NCBI RefSeq assembly: GCF_029892605.1
Contig: NZ_JARXWF010000006.1
Coordinates: forward strand, 205,482 to 269,481
Direction: 5' to 3'
From: Parabacteroides sp. PM6-13
GTDB lineage: Bacteria; Bacteroidota; Bacteroidia; Bacteroidales; Tannerellaceae
Length of the DNA stretch: 64,000 nt
Part shown: piece by piece, positions 1-9,207 of the stretch
How the letters are laid out: each line of letters begins with the position of its first letter
How positions within the stretch are numbered: position 1 is the stretch's first letter
Translations under genes and position numbers: made by a program
The notes under the pieces: model-generated
Told to the model about the DNA's origin: nothing
The model's input: only the letters and a program-made list of their open reading frames with translations
The model's database searches: none

Positions 1-28
1 AGTCTATTAATCAAAAACATTAACTATC

Positions 29-304
29 ATGAACAAGAAAGAATTAATCGATGTATTAGCTCAAAAAGCTGATTTATCTAAGACAGATGCCAAAAAGGCC
101 TTGGAAGCATACATGGAAATCGTAACAGAATGTATGAGCAGAAAGGAAGAAATCGTTTTGATAGGATTTGGCACACTCCTGCCAAGGCCGCAGAGTAGCC
201 GCCTCGCCAGGAATCCTAAAACAGGAACCCCCGTGATGATCAAGCCGCGTACAACCGTAAAATTCAAACCCGGCAAGTTCCTGCTTGAAGCGATGAATAG
301 CTAG
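29..304 (+). CDS. HU-family DNA-binding protein
   Basis: This 91-residue protein has the size and pattern of HU/IHF histone-like proteins, which bend and compact DNA as dimers. The N-terminal helices (MNKKELIDVLAQKADLSKTD) are followed by the conserved IGFGT turn near residue 48 and the RNPKTG beta-arm at about 60-68, which inserts into the minor groove. The C-terminal FKPGKFL block is also typical. Bacteroidales carry several HU paralogues, so no specific symbol is given. Only 28 bases precede the ATG, so its promoter lies outside the window. upp follows under its own promoter. Confidence 0.93.
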   Translation: MNKKELIDVLAQKADLSKTDAKKALEAYMEIVTECMSRKEEIVLIGFGTLLPRPQSSRLARNPKTGTPVMIKPRTTVKFKPGKFLLEAMNS

Positions 305-340
305 GCGCGGTCATATCCTCATCATTTTTTCCCCTAACTA

Positions 341-371
341 TTGGCGACAAAAGATGTAATGACTACTTTTG
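341..371 (+). promoter_or_regulatory. Bacteroidetes-type promoter for upp
   Basis: TTGG at 341-344 and TACTTTTG at 364-371 match the -33 (TTTG-like) and -7 (TAnnTTTG) boxes with a 19-nt spacer. Transcription would start near 378, just ahead of the ATG at 387. This rules out the upstream TTG at 369 as the start of upp, because it lies inside the -7 box. Confidence 0.65.
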
Positions 372-386
372 ATTCAAAAAAAGTAT

Positions 387-1040
387 ATGAAGATCATTAA
401 TCTAAACGCGCCGAACTCTATTTTGAATCGTTTTGTTGCCGAACTGCGGGATACCTCTATACAAGGAGACAGTATGCGTTTCCGACGGAATCTGGAGCGT
501 ATCGGAGAGATAATGGCTTATGAGATAAGCAAAACCTTTTCGTACACACTGCGGAACGTTCAGACACCTTTAGGAACGGCACCGACCTTTTTGCCGGACA
601 ACCATACTGTTTTAGCCACCATTCTGCGTGCAGGGATACCTTTCCATCAAGGGTTTCTGAATTATATGGATAACGCTGAGAACGCGTTTGTCTCCGCCTA
701 CCGGAAATATAAGGATCGATTGAACTTCGACATCCACATTGAATATATTGCCACACCCCCTTTAACCGGGAAGACCTTAGTCATCACCGACCCGATGCTT
801 GCCACCGGCTCATCTATGGAATTGGCCTACGAAGCCTTGCGCACCAAAGGAGAACCGGCTGAAATCCATTTCGCTTCGGCCATTGCCAGCCGGCAAGCGA
901 TAAACTACCTGCAAGAGAAACTACCGAATCTTCCCATTACCGTATGGGTAGCCGCTCTCGACGACGAGTTGAATGAGCATGCCTATATCGTTCCCGGACT
1001 GGGCGATGCCGGCGATCTGGCGTATGGTGAGAAGATGTAA
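387..1040 (+). CDS. upp: uracil phosphoribosyltransferase
   Basis: Uracil phosphoribosyltransferase converts uracil and PRPP to UMP in the pyrimidine salvage pathway, in the cytoplasm. The 217-residue protein has the RFRRNLERIGE block near the N-terminus, the PRPP-binding loop in TDPMLATGSSMELAYEAL, and the family C-terminus PGLGDAGDLAYGEKM that contacts uracil. I place the start at ATG 387 (MKIINLNAPN). An in-frame TTG at 369 would add six residues but overlaps the predicted -7 box. The gene is monocistronic between HU and a sigma factor. Confidence 0.95.
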   Translation: MKIINLNAPNSILNRFVAELRDTSIQGDSMRFRRNLERIGEIMAYEISKTFSYTLRNVQTPLGTAPTFLPDNHTVLATILRAGIPFHQGFLNYMDNAENAFVSAYRKYKDRLNFDIHIEYIATPPLTGKTLVITDPMLATGSSMELAYEALRTKGEPAEIHFASAIASRQAINYLQEKLPNLPITVWVAALDDELNEHAYIVPGLGDAGDLAYGEKM

Positions 1041-1043
1041 AAA

Positions 1044-1131
1044 AAGCGGTTCTTGAAAATTGTAATCACTTTGTTGAAAATATCACTTTCTACAAGTTGA
1101 ACAGGTTGAATATTCTGTTCAAAAACCGCTT
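1044..1131 (+). terminator. long-range inverted repeat with an alternative inner hairpin, downstream of upp
   Basis: The 14-nt arms 1044-1057 (AAGCGGTTCTTGAA) and 1118-1131 (TTCAAAAACCGCTT) pair with one mismatch across about 60 nt. A second perfect 8-bp repeat, TTGAACAG 1097-1104 with CTGTTCAA 1115-1122, shares bases with the right arm, so the two structures exclude each other. A weak T-rich stretch follows. It may terminate upp or act as an attenuator-like leader for the sigma factor gene. The rest of the gap (1132-1283) is AT-rich and shows no clear consensus promoter. Confidence 0.45.
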
Positions 1132-1283
1132 TATTTCTTAAAAAGTCAATTACTTTCAATTTCGTATCTTTTTTCTCAAAGAAATTGTTTCTCTCTTTTT
1201 TCGTCCTGCCTACATTCGCATATCGATCAGCGATTTTAGCGAATAGATAAGGTTTTAATATAACAGCGAAAAAGGATTAAACA

Positions 1284-1793
1284 ATGACTGCTTTACAATT
1301 TCAGACAAGACTACTTAGTTTGCAAGACAATTTGTTCAGTTTTGCTCTTTCACTAACTGCCAACAAAGAAGATGCGCAGGATTTATTGCAAGACACGACA
1401 CTGAAGGTATTGGACAACCGGGATAAGTTTGTTGACAACACAAACTTCAAAGGCTGGGTTATGACCGTTATGCGTAACACTTTTATCAACAATTACAACC
1501 GTATCGTCCGTACACACTCCATTGTTGAAGCGGGTGCCGACCTCTACAATGTAGATTCCATCGACCATTCAGGCTTTGATTCACCGGAAGGAAACATCGA
1601 TATGCACGAGATCAACCGGGCCATCGAAGGCTTAAGTGAAGATATGAAAACCCCTTTTGCTCTTTTCATTAGCGGATACAAATACGACGAAATATCCGAG
1701 ATGATGGGCATTCCCATGGGTACGGTAAAGAGCCGGATATTTGTTGCCCGCCAACGTTTACAAAATGAATTGAAAGATTTTTATTACAATTAA
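1284..1793 (+). CDS. ECF-type RNA polymerase sigma factor
   Basis: The 169-residue protein has the two-domain layout of ECF (group 4) sigma factors. Region 2 lies at about 10-75, including EDAQDLLQDTTLKVLDN and the -10-binding FKGWVMTVMRNTFINNYNR. Region 4 lies at about 110-165, with the helix-turn-helix YDEISEMMGIPMGTVKSRIFVARQRL (shown here by its key residues YDEI, GTVKSR, ARQRL). It directs core polymerase to a dedicated promoter set. No anti-sigma gene is next to it, unlike FecI/FecR-type pairs, so its signal cannot be read from context. The gene stands alone and is followed by a strong terminator. A 10-mer just upstream (TATAACAGCG, 1259-1268) recurs before the YtxH operon. Confidence 0.92.
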   Translation: MTALQFQTRLLSLQDNLFSFALSLTANKEDAQDLLQDTTLKVLDNRDKFVDNTNFKGWVMTVMRNTFINNYNRIVRTHSIVEAGADLYNVDSIDHSGFDSPEGNIDMHEINRAIEGLSEDMKTPFALFISGYKYDEISEMMGIPMGTVKSRIFVARQRLQNELKDFYYN

Positions 1794-1834
1794 ATAACCG
1801 TTTTCACATTTAATAATTTTAGACAGAAAGAGAA

Positions 1835-1872
1835 AAAGAAGGTGGTGCCCGCGGGTTTCACCTTCTTTTTTT
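1835..1872 (+). terminator. rho-independent terminator of the sigma factor gene
   Basis: The stem AAAGAAGGTG (1835-1844) pairs with CACCTTCTTT (1859-1868) around a GC-rich loop and runs into a tract of T residues. It lies 42 bases after the stop codon. Confidence 0.85.
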
Positions 1873-1910
1873 GTCTTGGTCTATTGTATGGGCAATCGCT
1901 GAAAAAGACT

Positions 1911-1918
1911 TATCTTTG
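1911..1918 (+). promoter_or_regulatory. -7 box of the nadE promoter
   Basis: TATCTTTG is a perfect TAnnTTTG box. The predicted start near 1925 gives a leader of about 13 nt before ATG 1938, and disfavours the upstream in-frame TTG at 1923. No good -33 box is visible. Confidence 0.55.
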
Positions 1919-1937
1919 AGCCTTGACTCAAAGAATT

Positions 1938-3869
1938 ATGAACTACGGATTCGTTAAAGTAGCCGCGGCTACTCCACCGGTAAGGGTGGCAGATTGTTTT
2001 TATAATATCGAACAGATAGAAGTGTTTATGCGAAAAGCAGCGGCACAAGGTGTGCAGGCTATTGTCTTTCCGGAATTATCTGTTACGGCGTATACCTGCC
2101 TGGATCTGTTTTTGCAACAGGCACTGATCGAAGAGGCGGAAAAAGCGCTTGTTCAATTAGTAGAAAGCACCAAAGACATTGACATGCTTACCTTCGTCAG
2201 CCTTCCTCTGCGAAGCGGGAATTGCTTAGTCAACGCCTGTGTAGGCATACAGCAAGGACGCATATTGGGCGTAGTGCCCAAGACATATCTCCCCAACGGC
2301 AAAGAATTTCAGGAGAAACGCTGGTTTACCTCCGCTACCGACCTGCAGGGGAACACCATAAATATATCCGGGCAGCTCTATCCTATGAGTGAAAATATGC
2401 TGTTCACGGCGGGAACTGTCTCTTTCTGTGTGGATATTTGTGAAGACTTATGGATGCCGATTCCTCCCAGTTCCAGGCTGACCATGGCCGGGGCAACGAT
2501 TATCGTCAACCCGTCGGCCAGCAATGAGGTGATCGGAAAACACCAATATCGTAAGCAATTAGTAAAACAACAATCCGCCCGTTGCCTGGCTGGCTATGTG
2601 TATGCTACGGCAGGTTATGGCGAATCGACCTCCGACGTTGTCTTTGCCGGCAGCTCCCTGATTGCGGAAAATGGAAACATCCTGGCTGAAGCCAAACGTT
2701 TCCAACGCGATGGAGAACTGCTTATCAGCGAGATCGATATTGATCATTTGCTTCTTGACCGCATGGAAAACACCAATTTCAACAAAGGACTGACCGGATT
2801 CGAACGGATCGAAGTGTTGCAGGTACCGGCCTCTCTGCCCCATATGGACCAGCCGGTCGCGCTTACACGTAAGATCAATCCGCACCCATTCCGCCCAAGC
2901 GGCGAAAAGCTATCGGAACATTGTGAAGAGATACTGCAAATACAGGTGGCCGGATTAGCCAAACGGTTGGAACATACCCAGGCACAAACGGCCGTTATCG
3001 GGATCTCCGGTGGACTGGATTCGACACTGGCTCTGTTGGTCACCGTGATGACATTCGACCTGCTCCAAATCCCCCGGGCGAATATAACAGGCATTACCAT
3101 GCCCGGATTCGGCACCACCGACCGCACCTATATCAATGCCCTCAGCCTGATGCGTTCCTTAGGTGTGACAATCAGGGAAATACCGATTAGGGAGGCCACC
3201 ACCCAACATTTCAAAGACATTGATCATGATCCTGCCGTGCACGACGTGACCTACGAGAACAGCCAGGCACGCGAACGGACACAGATCCTGATGGATATCG
3301 CCAACCAGGTGAACGGCCTGGTGATTGGTACCGGCGACCTCTCCGAACTGGCGTTGGGCTGGGCCACCTATAATGGCGACCACATGTCGATGTATAATGT
3401 CAATGTAAGCATCCCCAAAACATTGATTCAGTCGCTTGTCGTTTGGATAGCGGAAAACCGGGCCGACGAAACGTCGCGCCTTACCCTGCTTGACATCGTA
3501 GACACCCCTATTAGTCCGGAGTTAGTACCCGCCGACGCGAAAGGGAACCTCCTGCAGAAAACGGAAGACCTGGTCGGTCCCTACGAACTACACGACTTCT
3601 TCCTTTACTACTGCATGCGGTTCGGCAGCCGCCCTGCCAAAATATATTACCTGGCGCAACTGGCTTTCGACGGCATCTACGACAAAGCAACCATCAAGAA
3701 GTGGCTATATACCTTCTATCGCCGTTTCTTCCAACAGCAATACAAGCGTAACTGCCTGCCCGACGGACCCAAAGTCGGGAATATCAGCTTTTCACCACGC
3801 AGTGACTGGCGCATGCCAAGCGATGCGGCCTCCACCATGTGGCTGAAAGAAATAGAAACACTCGATTAG
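1938..3869 (+). CDS. nadE: glutamine-dependent NAD+ synthetase
   Basis: The enzyme amidates nicotinic acid adenine dinucleotide to NAD+ using ATP and ammonia from glutamine, the last step of NAD synthesis. At 643 residues it has the two-domain glutamine-dependent form. The N-terminal nitrilase-like amidase (about 1-280) shows the Glu/Lys/Cys triad near residues 46 (FPELSV), 115 (KTYLPNG) and 168 (DICEDLW). The C-terminal synthetase begins with the ATP pyrophosphatase loop GISGGLDST near 355 and carries TGDLSELALGWATYNGD. The start at ATG 1938 (MNYGFVKVAA) fits the promoter. The helicase gene follows after 13 bases and is probably cotranscribed. Confidence 0.96.
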   Translation: MNYGFVKVAAATPPVRVADCFYNIEQIEVFMRKAAAQGVQAIVFPELSVTAYTCLDLFLQQALIEEAEKALVQLVESTKDIDMLTFVSLPLRSGNCLVNACVGIQQGRILGVVPKTYLPNGKEFQEKRWFTSATDLQGNTINISGQLYPMSENMLFTAGTVSFCVDICEDLWMPIPPSSRLTMAGATIIVNPSASNEVIGKHQYRKQLVKQQSARCLAGYVYATAGYGESTSDVVFAGSSLIAENGNILAEAKRFQRDGELLISEIDIDHLLLDRMENTNFNKGLTGFERIEVLQVPASLPHMDQPVALTRKINPHPFRPSGEKLSEHCEEILQIQVAGLAKRLEHTQAQTAVIGISGGLDSTLALLVTVMTFDLLQIPRANITGITMPGFGTTDRTYINALSLMRSLGVTIREIPIREATTQHFKDIDHDPAVHDVTYENSQARERTQILMDIANQVNGLVIGTGDLSELALGWATYNGDHMSMYNVNVSIPKTLIQSLVVWIAENRADETSRLTLLDIVDTPISPELVPADAKGNLLQKTEDLVGPYELHDFFLYYCMRFGSRPAKIYYLAQLAFDGIYDKATIKKWLYTFYRRFFQQQYKRNCLPDGPKVGNISFSPRSDWRMPSDAASTMWLKEIETLD

Positions 3870-3882
3870 TGCCCTGTTTCAG

Positions 3883-5778
3883 ATGAGACAACCCCCTGCC
3901 TCTGCTTTGGCCGATCTGCAGAAACAGTATGATCTGCTTCAGTTGGAGTATGCCTACGAGAAAGAGAACTATCGCCTGCAGGCAGAGCGTATCGGTGTCG
4001 AAAGGAAGATCCAGCAAGGCCTGTGCTGGTATCCTGTCGCGCCGGGCAGGAGTTATTACAACTCCCTGAATCAGCTTGTCGTTGTCGTTGAGCGGCGCTC
4101 AGACTTCGAGACCGAGCATAATTTTGAACCCGGCCGTCCGATTGTCTTTTTCAACACCTCGCTGAGCGGTGAGATGCAATACCTCACTTTTACCGCGACG
4201 GTCAGTTATGTCGGCGACGAGTATATGGTGGTTGTCCTGCCATCGGCTGCCGCCTTAGCCGAGGTGCAGGGAAGAATGGATCTGGGTATTCAGCTCTATT
4301 TTGATGAGACCAGCTACCGGGTCATGTTTGAAGCCCTGACCCGGGTGATGAAAACAAACACCGGCCGGCTTGCCGAATTGCGCGAGAAACTGATCGGCAA
4401 ACAAATGCCCTCCACCCGCTCCCTCTTCCCTACCCGCTTCCCCTGGCTGAATCCGTCGCAGGAAAGCGCCGTCAACAAAGTATTGGAGGCCAAAGATGTC
4501 GCGGTGGTACATGGTCCGCCGGGCACAGGAAAAACGACCACCTTAGTCGAAGCCATTTATGAAACGCTACGCCGGGAGAACCAGGTATTGGTCTGCGCCC
4601 AGAGTAACGCGGCAGTCGACTGGATCTCAGAGAAGCTGGTCGACCGGGGCGTCAACGTGCTTCGCATCGGAAACCCGACACGGGTAAACGAAAAAATGCT
4701 TTCATTCACCTACGAGCGTCGCTTCGAGGCACATCCCGATTATCCGGAATTATGGAGTTTGCGGAGGAATATTCGTGCCTTACAGTCGGCATCGCGTAAG
4801 AGCGGAAGCAGTGGAGACACCATTCGCAACCGCCTATCCCGCATGCGCTTCCGCGTGACAGAGCTGGAAGTAAAAATCGATATGGAATTATTCGAGGAGG
4901 CGCGCGTAGTGGCCAGCACCCTGGTTGGTTCCGACCATCGCCTAATGCTGAACCGCCACTTCACCACCCTCTTCATCGATGAAGCCACACAGGCATTGGA
5001 ACCCGCCTGCTGGATCGCGATCGGCAAGGCCGACCGGGTAATCCTCGCCGGCGACCACCAACAGCTTCCACCCACCATCAAATGTCCCGAAGCCGCCCGT
5101 GACGGGCTCGACTTCACCCTGATGGAGAAGATTGTTAGCCACAAACCCCAATCGGTCTCCCTGCTCACCATGCAATACCGCATGCACCAGGCGATTATGA
5201 AATTCCCTTCGCAATGGTTCTACCACGACCGGCTGGTGGCAGCCCCGGAGGTGAAAGAGCGTGGCATTCTGCAATACGATCAACCTATCAACTGGATCGA
5301 TACCTCGGAGATGGATTTCACCGAAGAGGTGCGCTCGGGAAGCATGAGCCGCGTAAACAAACAAGAGGCACAATTATTGATTGCCGAGCTCAAAGCCTAC
5401 CTGGAAAAAATCGGGAGAGACCGCATCCTGGAAGAGAACATCGATTTCGGACTGATCTCACCCTATAAAGCACAAGTCTATTACCTGCGCCAACGCCTCA
5501 ACCAGGACTCTTTTTTCAAACCCTACAAACGACTGATCAGCATCCATACCGTAGACGGATTCCAGGGACAGGAGCGCGATGTGATCCTGATCAGCCTGGT
5601 ACGCGCCAACGAAACGGGGCAGATTGGTTTCCTTCACGACCTACGCCGCATGAACGTAGCCATCACCCGTGCCCGAATGAAACTGATCATTCTGGGCGAT
5701 GCCCAAACACTCACCAAGCATACCTTCTATCGCAAACTGTGGAACTACATCCAGGAAATAAACCAATCGGCGGAGTGA
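3883..5778 (+). CDS. superfamily 1 DNA/RNA helicase, UPF1/IGHMBP2-like
   Basis: This 631-residue protein is a superfamily 1B helicase of the UPF1/DNA2/IGHMBP2 type and would unwind nucleic acids with ATP. The ordered motifs are visible: Walker A GPPGTGKTTT at about 211-220, the DEAT box in FIDEATQALEPA, motif III AGDHQQLPPT, motif IV QYRMH, motif V VDGFQGQERD, and motif VI RRMNVAITRAR near the C-terminus. The N-terminal 200 residues form a predicted coiled/beta region seen in bacterial members, whose cellular role is not settled. It starts 13 bases after nadE and probably shares its transcript; no functional link is evident. Confidence 0.92.
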   Translation: MRQPPASALADLQKQYDLLQLEYAYEKENYRLQAERIGVERKIQQGLCWYPVAPGRSYYNSLNQLVVVVERRSDFETEHNFEPGRPIVFFNTSLSGEMQYLTFTATVSYVGDEYMVVVLPSAAALAEVQGRMDLGIQLYFDETSYRVMFEALTRVMKTNTGRLAELREKLIGKQMPSTRSLFPTRFPWLNPSQESAVNKVLEAKDVAVVHGPPGTGKTTTLVEAIYETLRRENQVLVCAQSNAAVDWISEKLVDRGVNVLRIGNPTRVNEKMLSFTYERRFEAHPDYPELWSLRRNIRALQSASRKSGSSGDTIRNRLSRMRFRVTELEVKIDMELFEEARVVASTLVGSDHRLMLNRHFTTLFIDEATQALEPACWIAIGKADRVILAGDHQQLPPTIKCPEAARDGLDFTLMEKIVSHKPQSVSLLTMQYRMHQAIMKFPSQWFYHDRLVAAPEVKERGILQYDQPINWIDTSEMDFTEEVRSGSMSRVNKQEAQLLIAELKAYLEKIGRDRILEENIDFGLISPYKAQVYYLRQRLNQDSFFKPYKRLISIHTVDGFQGQERDVILISLVRANETGQIGFLHDLRRMNVAITRARMKLIILGDAQTLTKHTFYRKLWNYIQEINQSAE

Positions 5779-5794
5779 ATTTGTTTTTTCAACG

Positions 5795-5824
5795 TTTGTA
5801 AACCATAATTTAATTGTATATTTA
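5795..5824 (+). promoter_or_regulatory. candidate promoter for prmA
   Basis: TTTG at 5795-5798 and TATATTTA at 5817-5824 resemble the -33 and -7 boxes with an 18-nt spacer. The last base of the -7 box deviates (A for G). The ATG of prmA is at 5853. Confidence 0.5.
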
Positions 5825-5852
5825 CCCACCTGAAACTTGATATACAAACCAT

Positions 5853-6701
5853 ATGAATTATTACGAACTGACGATTACCCATACAAGCTCTCTTCCCCAA
5901 GATATCATTTACGATGTATTAGCCTCAGAATTAGGCGAGATCGGCTTTGACAGCTTTACGGAAACGGATAAAGGGCTGCTTGCTTATATCAAAGAGAATC
6001 TATATGATAAAGAGGCATTGCAAAACCAGCTCCACTCCTTCCCGCTTGTCGATGTCACCTTTCATATCGAAGAGGCATTGATCAAAGACCGGGACTGGAA
6101 CGAAGAATGGGAGAAAAACTATTTCAAACCGATTCGCATCGATCAGGATTGCCTGATACGAGCCTCTTTCCATGAAGAGGAGCCCGGCTTTACCTATACA
6201 ATTGTGATCGACCCAAAAATGGCCTTCGGCACCGGCAATCATGAGACGACCTATCTGATGATCAAAGAGATTCTCGGGATAGACTTCGCCGGAAAAGAGG
6301 TATTGGATATGGGATGCGGCACGGCAGTCCTGGCGATTCTGGCCGCCATGAAAGGAGCACAGAAGGTGACAGCGATCGATATCGACGAATGGGCATTTAA
6401 GAATGCATTGGAAAATATCCGCCTGAATAATAAGGAAGAGATTGAGGTAGCCTGCGGAGGTGCCGAATTGATTGCCGACTATCCACCTTTCGATCTGATT
6501 TTCGCCAATATCAACCGCAATATCCTCTTGCAGGACATCCCCACGTATGCGCAACACCTGAAACCGGGTGGCACACTCTATATGAGCGGATTCTACCAAG
6601 AGGACATACCTATTATAGAGGAAGCCTGCAAACAGCAGCGTATGGAAATCATCTCTTTTACGGAAAAGAATAACTGGGTCGCTGTAAAAGTGAAAGGTTA
6701 A
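5853..6701 (+). CDS. prmA: ribosomal protein L11 methyltransferase
   Basis: PrmA trimethylates lysines and the N-terminus of ribosomal protein L11 using S-adenosylmethionine. The 282-residue protein has the family N-terminal substrate-recognition domain (about 1-95), then the RDWNEEWEKNYFKPIRI linker and a Rossmann methyltransferase domain. The SAM motif VLDMGCGTAVLAILAAMKGA lies at about 151-170, preceded by the hallmark DPKMAFGTGNHETT. Motif IV is seen as FDLIFANINRNILL. It is a single gene with its own promoter, ahead of the YtxH operon. Confidence 0.95.
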   Translation: MNYYELTITHTSSLPQDIIYDVLASELGEIGFDSFTETDKGLLAYIKENLYDKEALQNQLHSFPLVDVTFHIEEALIKDRDWNEEWEKNYFKPIRIDQDCLIRASFHEEEPGFTYTIVIDPKMAFGTGNHETTYLMIKEILGIDFAGKEVLDMGCGTAVLAILAAMKGAQKVTAIDIDEWAFKNALENIRLNNKEEIEVACGGAELIADYPPFDLIFANINRNILLQDIPTYAQHLKPGGTLYMSGFYQEDIPIIEEACKQQRMEIISFTEKNNWVAVKVKG

Positions 6702-6737
6702 AGTCTTTTAACACTAAAAGAGCAGATTTCTTTAAAC

Positions 6738-6747
6738 TATAACAGCG
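6738..6747 (+). promoter_or_regulatory. TATAACAGCG element shared with the sigma factor leader
   Basis: The 10-mer TATAACAGCG, preceded by a TTTAAA-like stretch, stands 50 bases before the YtxH-like gene. The identical 10-mer lies at 1259-1268, 15 bases before the ECF sigma factor gene. It could be part of an ECF-dependent promoter, but two occurrences are weak evidence. Confidence 0.3.
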
Positions 6748-6797
6748 TTAAAAGCGTTATGAATATATAGATTATAAACATTAAAAGCATTGAGATT

Positions 6798-7046
6798 ATG
6801 AAAGGTTCAGATTCAAAATTATTAATTGGCCTTGCCATTGGTGTAGCTGTAGGTGCTGCTGTGGGTTATTTAGTAGGTTCCGATAAAGGCGAAGAGCTGT
6901 TGGAAGAACTGAAAGATATGGCCGGAAAAGCAAAAGAAGGATTCAATGTAGCCGTGGCTAAAGCAAAAGAATCCGGACAGGAAGCGTTGAAAACAGCAAA
7001 GAATTATAAAGATGAAGTGCTGAAAACAGGAGCAGTAGAAGAATAA
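6798..7046 (+). CDS. YtxH-like small membrane protein
   Basis: The 82-residue protein begins with a short hydrophilic segment, then one glycine/alanine-rich membrane helix (LLIGLAIGVAVGAAVGYLVG, about 8-27), followed by a charged amphipathic tail rich in Lys, Glu and Ala. This is the layout of YtxH-domain proteins, often linked to envelope or general stress. The molecular role is not known. It opens a three-gene operon; the next gene starts 9 bases after the stop. Confidence 0.8.
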   Translation: MKGSDSKLLIGLAIGVAVGAAVGYLVGSDKGEELLEELKDMAGKAKEGFNVAVAKAKESGQEALKTAKNYKDEVLKTGAVEE

Positions 7047-7055
7047 CATCAGTTT

Positions 7056-7472
7056 ATGGATAAAGATTTAGGACAAGTTTTCACAGAGCTGAAAGATGAT
7101 CTGACAGCGTTTGTAGAACTAAAAGTCGAATTCCTGAAACTAACAGCATATGAGAGAGCGGGGAAATGGATTTCCTCACTCTCCTATGTATTAGCATTGG
7201 TTGTGCTTGGTATTTTTGCCGCCTTTTTCATCTTTCTGGCCTTAGGGTTTCAGATCGGAGAATGGCTCAACTCTACCAGTGCAGGTATTGCTATCGTAGG
7301 AGGAATTTACCTTCTTGTTATCGGAATCTTAATTATGAATAAGAAATGGTTCACCGGAAAACTCACCAACAGCATCATTGCTGCCCTGGACGACGAAGAG
7401 AATGAACCGGCACAAACGAGTGAAACAATCTATGAAGGCAGTGCAGAAGACACCCCTGGAACAGCTTCGTGA
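7056..7472 (+). CDS. phage-holin-family (DUF1469-like) membrane protein
   Basis: The 138-residue protein has an N-terminal amphipathic region (about 1-40), two membrane helices (about 45-70 and 77-97), and an acidic tail ending in glutamate- and threonine-rich sequence. This matches the Actinobacterial Holin-X/DUF1469 group, usually annotated as holin family. In a chromosomal operon with a YtxH-like protein it is more likely an envelope or stress protein than a lysis protein, as no phage genes surround it. Its 3' end overlaps the next gene. Confidence 0.78.
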   Translation: MDKDLGQVFTELKDDLTAFVELKVEFLKLTAYERAGKWISSLSYVLALVVLGIFAAFFIFLALGFQIGEWLNSTSAGIAIVGGIYLLVIGILIMNKKWFTGKLTNSIIAALDDEENEPAQTSETIYEGSAEDTPGTAS

Positions 7473-7800
7473 AAGAAAGCTATCCATAAAGCGGGAAACG
7501 GATATACAGACGCATAAAATAAATGATGAGCTGAAATATTTGCATGAGAATGCAGGACGGCTGATCATTGCCAGTGCTGCATCCGCCCTGCTTCCGGGGA
7601 AAACCAAACGCAACCCCTCATCGAATCAACAGACTTCCATAGCCAATCCGGCTATAGGCGACGTCACAAACGTGTTGGGAAATAGCGGACTTTTTTCCGC
7701 CGCATTCAAGATGGCACAGCCATTCCTATTGACTTGGGGAATCAAAGGAGCCAAGAAACTTATTAGTAAGATCTTTTTCAAGCAAAAGGTTAAGAAATGA
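7432..7800 (+). CDS. small basic protein of the YtxH operon, function unknown
   Basis: I do not recognise a named family. From ATG 7432 the product is 122 residues (MKAVQKTPLEQLRERK). It has a charged N-terminal half, a short hydrophobic helix near 49-60 (LIIASAASALLP), a second hydrophobic patch near 91-107 (FSAAFKMAQPFLLTWGI), and a lysine-rich C-terminus ending KKVKK. Two earlier in-frame ATGs (7378, 7402) would extend it further into the holin-like gene; 7432 already overlaps that gene by 41 bases. The overlap suggests translational coupling. It is probably membrane-associated. Confidence 0.7.
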   Translation: MKAVQKTPLEQLRERKLSIKRETDIQTHKINDELKYLHENAGRLIIASAASALLPGKTKRNPSSNQQTSIANPAIGDVTNVLGNSGLFSAAFKMAQPFLLTWGIKGAKKLISKIFFKQKVKK

Positions 7801-7880
7801 TAAGGCTGTTTTAACAATTAATTTATGTTAGAAAACACATTTTTCTACCCTTAGGAGAAACAACTTATTAAAAACATAAC

Positions 7881-7888
7881 TACCTTTG
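7881..7888 (+). promoter_or_regulatory. -7 box of the gap leader promoter
   Basis: TACCTTTG fits TAnnTTTG exactly. Transcription would start near 7894, so the small ORF at 7902 and gap at 8047 would lie on one transcript. No clear -33 box is seen. Confidence 0.6.
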
Positions 7889-7901
7889 CAGTCGAAAAAT
7901 C

Positions 7902-9051
<1,150 letters not shown>

Positions 9052-9070
9052 TCAAAAAATCCTATATTAT

Positions 9071-9104
9071 AAAAAAAGCCGCATCGACTGATGCGGCTTT
9101 TTTT
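9071..9104 (+). terminator. rho-independent terminator of gap
   Basis: The stem GCCGCATC (9078-9085) pairs perfectly with GATGCGGC (9090-9097) around a 4-nt loop. A-runs on the left and T-runs on the right extend it, so it could work in both directions. Confidence 0.92.
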
Positions 9105-9156
9105 ATATATTTCAATTAAAAGCATTCACAAAAGATTACTATTTGTTCTTTTTTAC

Positions 9157-9164
9157 TACATTTG
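9157..9164 (+). promoter_or_regulatory. -7 box for the GAF/PAS histidine kinase gene
   Basis: TACATTTG matches TAnnTTTG, 43 bases before the ATG at 9208. No well-spaced -33 box is evident. Confidence 0.5.
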
Positions 9165-9207
9165 CTCCCAAGATATGGATATAGTAATCACCTAAATATC
9201 TAAAGAG

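Noticed and set aside
6000..6599. A 199-codon open frame on the minus strand
   Set aside because: It is antisense to prmA, which shows all methyltransferase motifs.
7056..7472. A prophage lysis module suggested by the holin-like protein
   Set aside because: No endolysin, structural or integrase genes are near. The neighbours are a YtxH-like protein and housekeeping genes.
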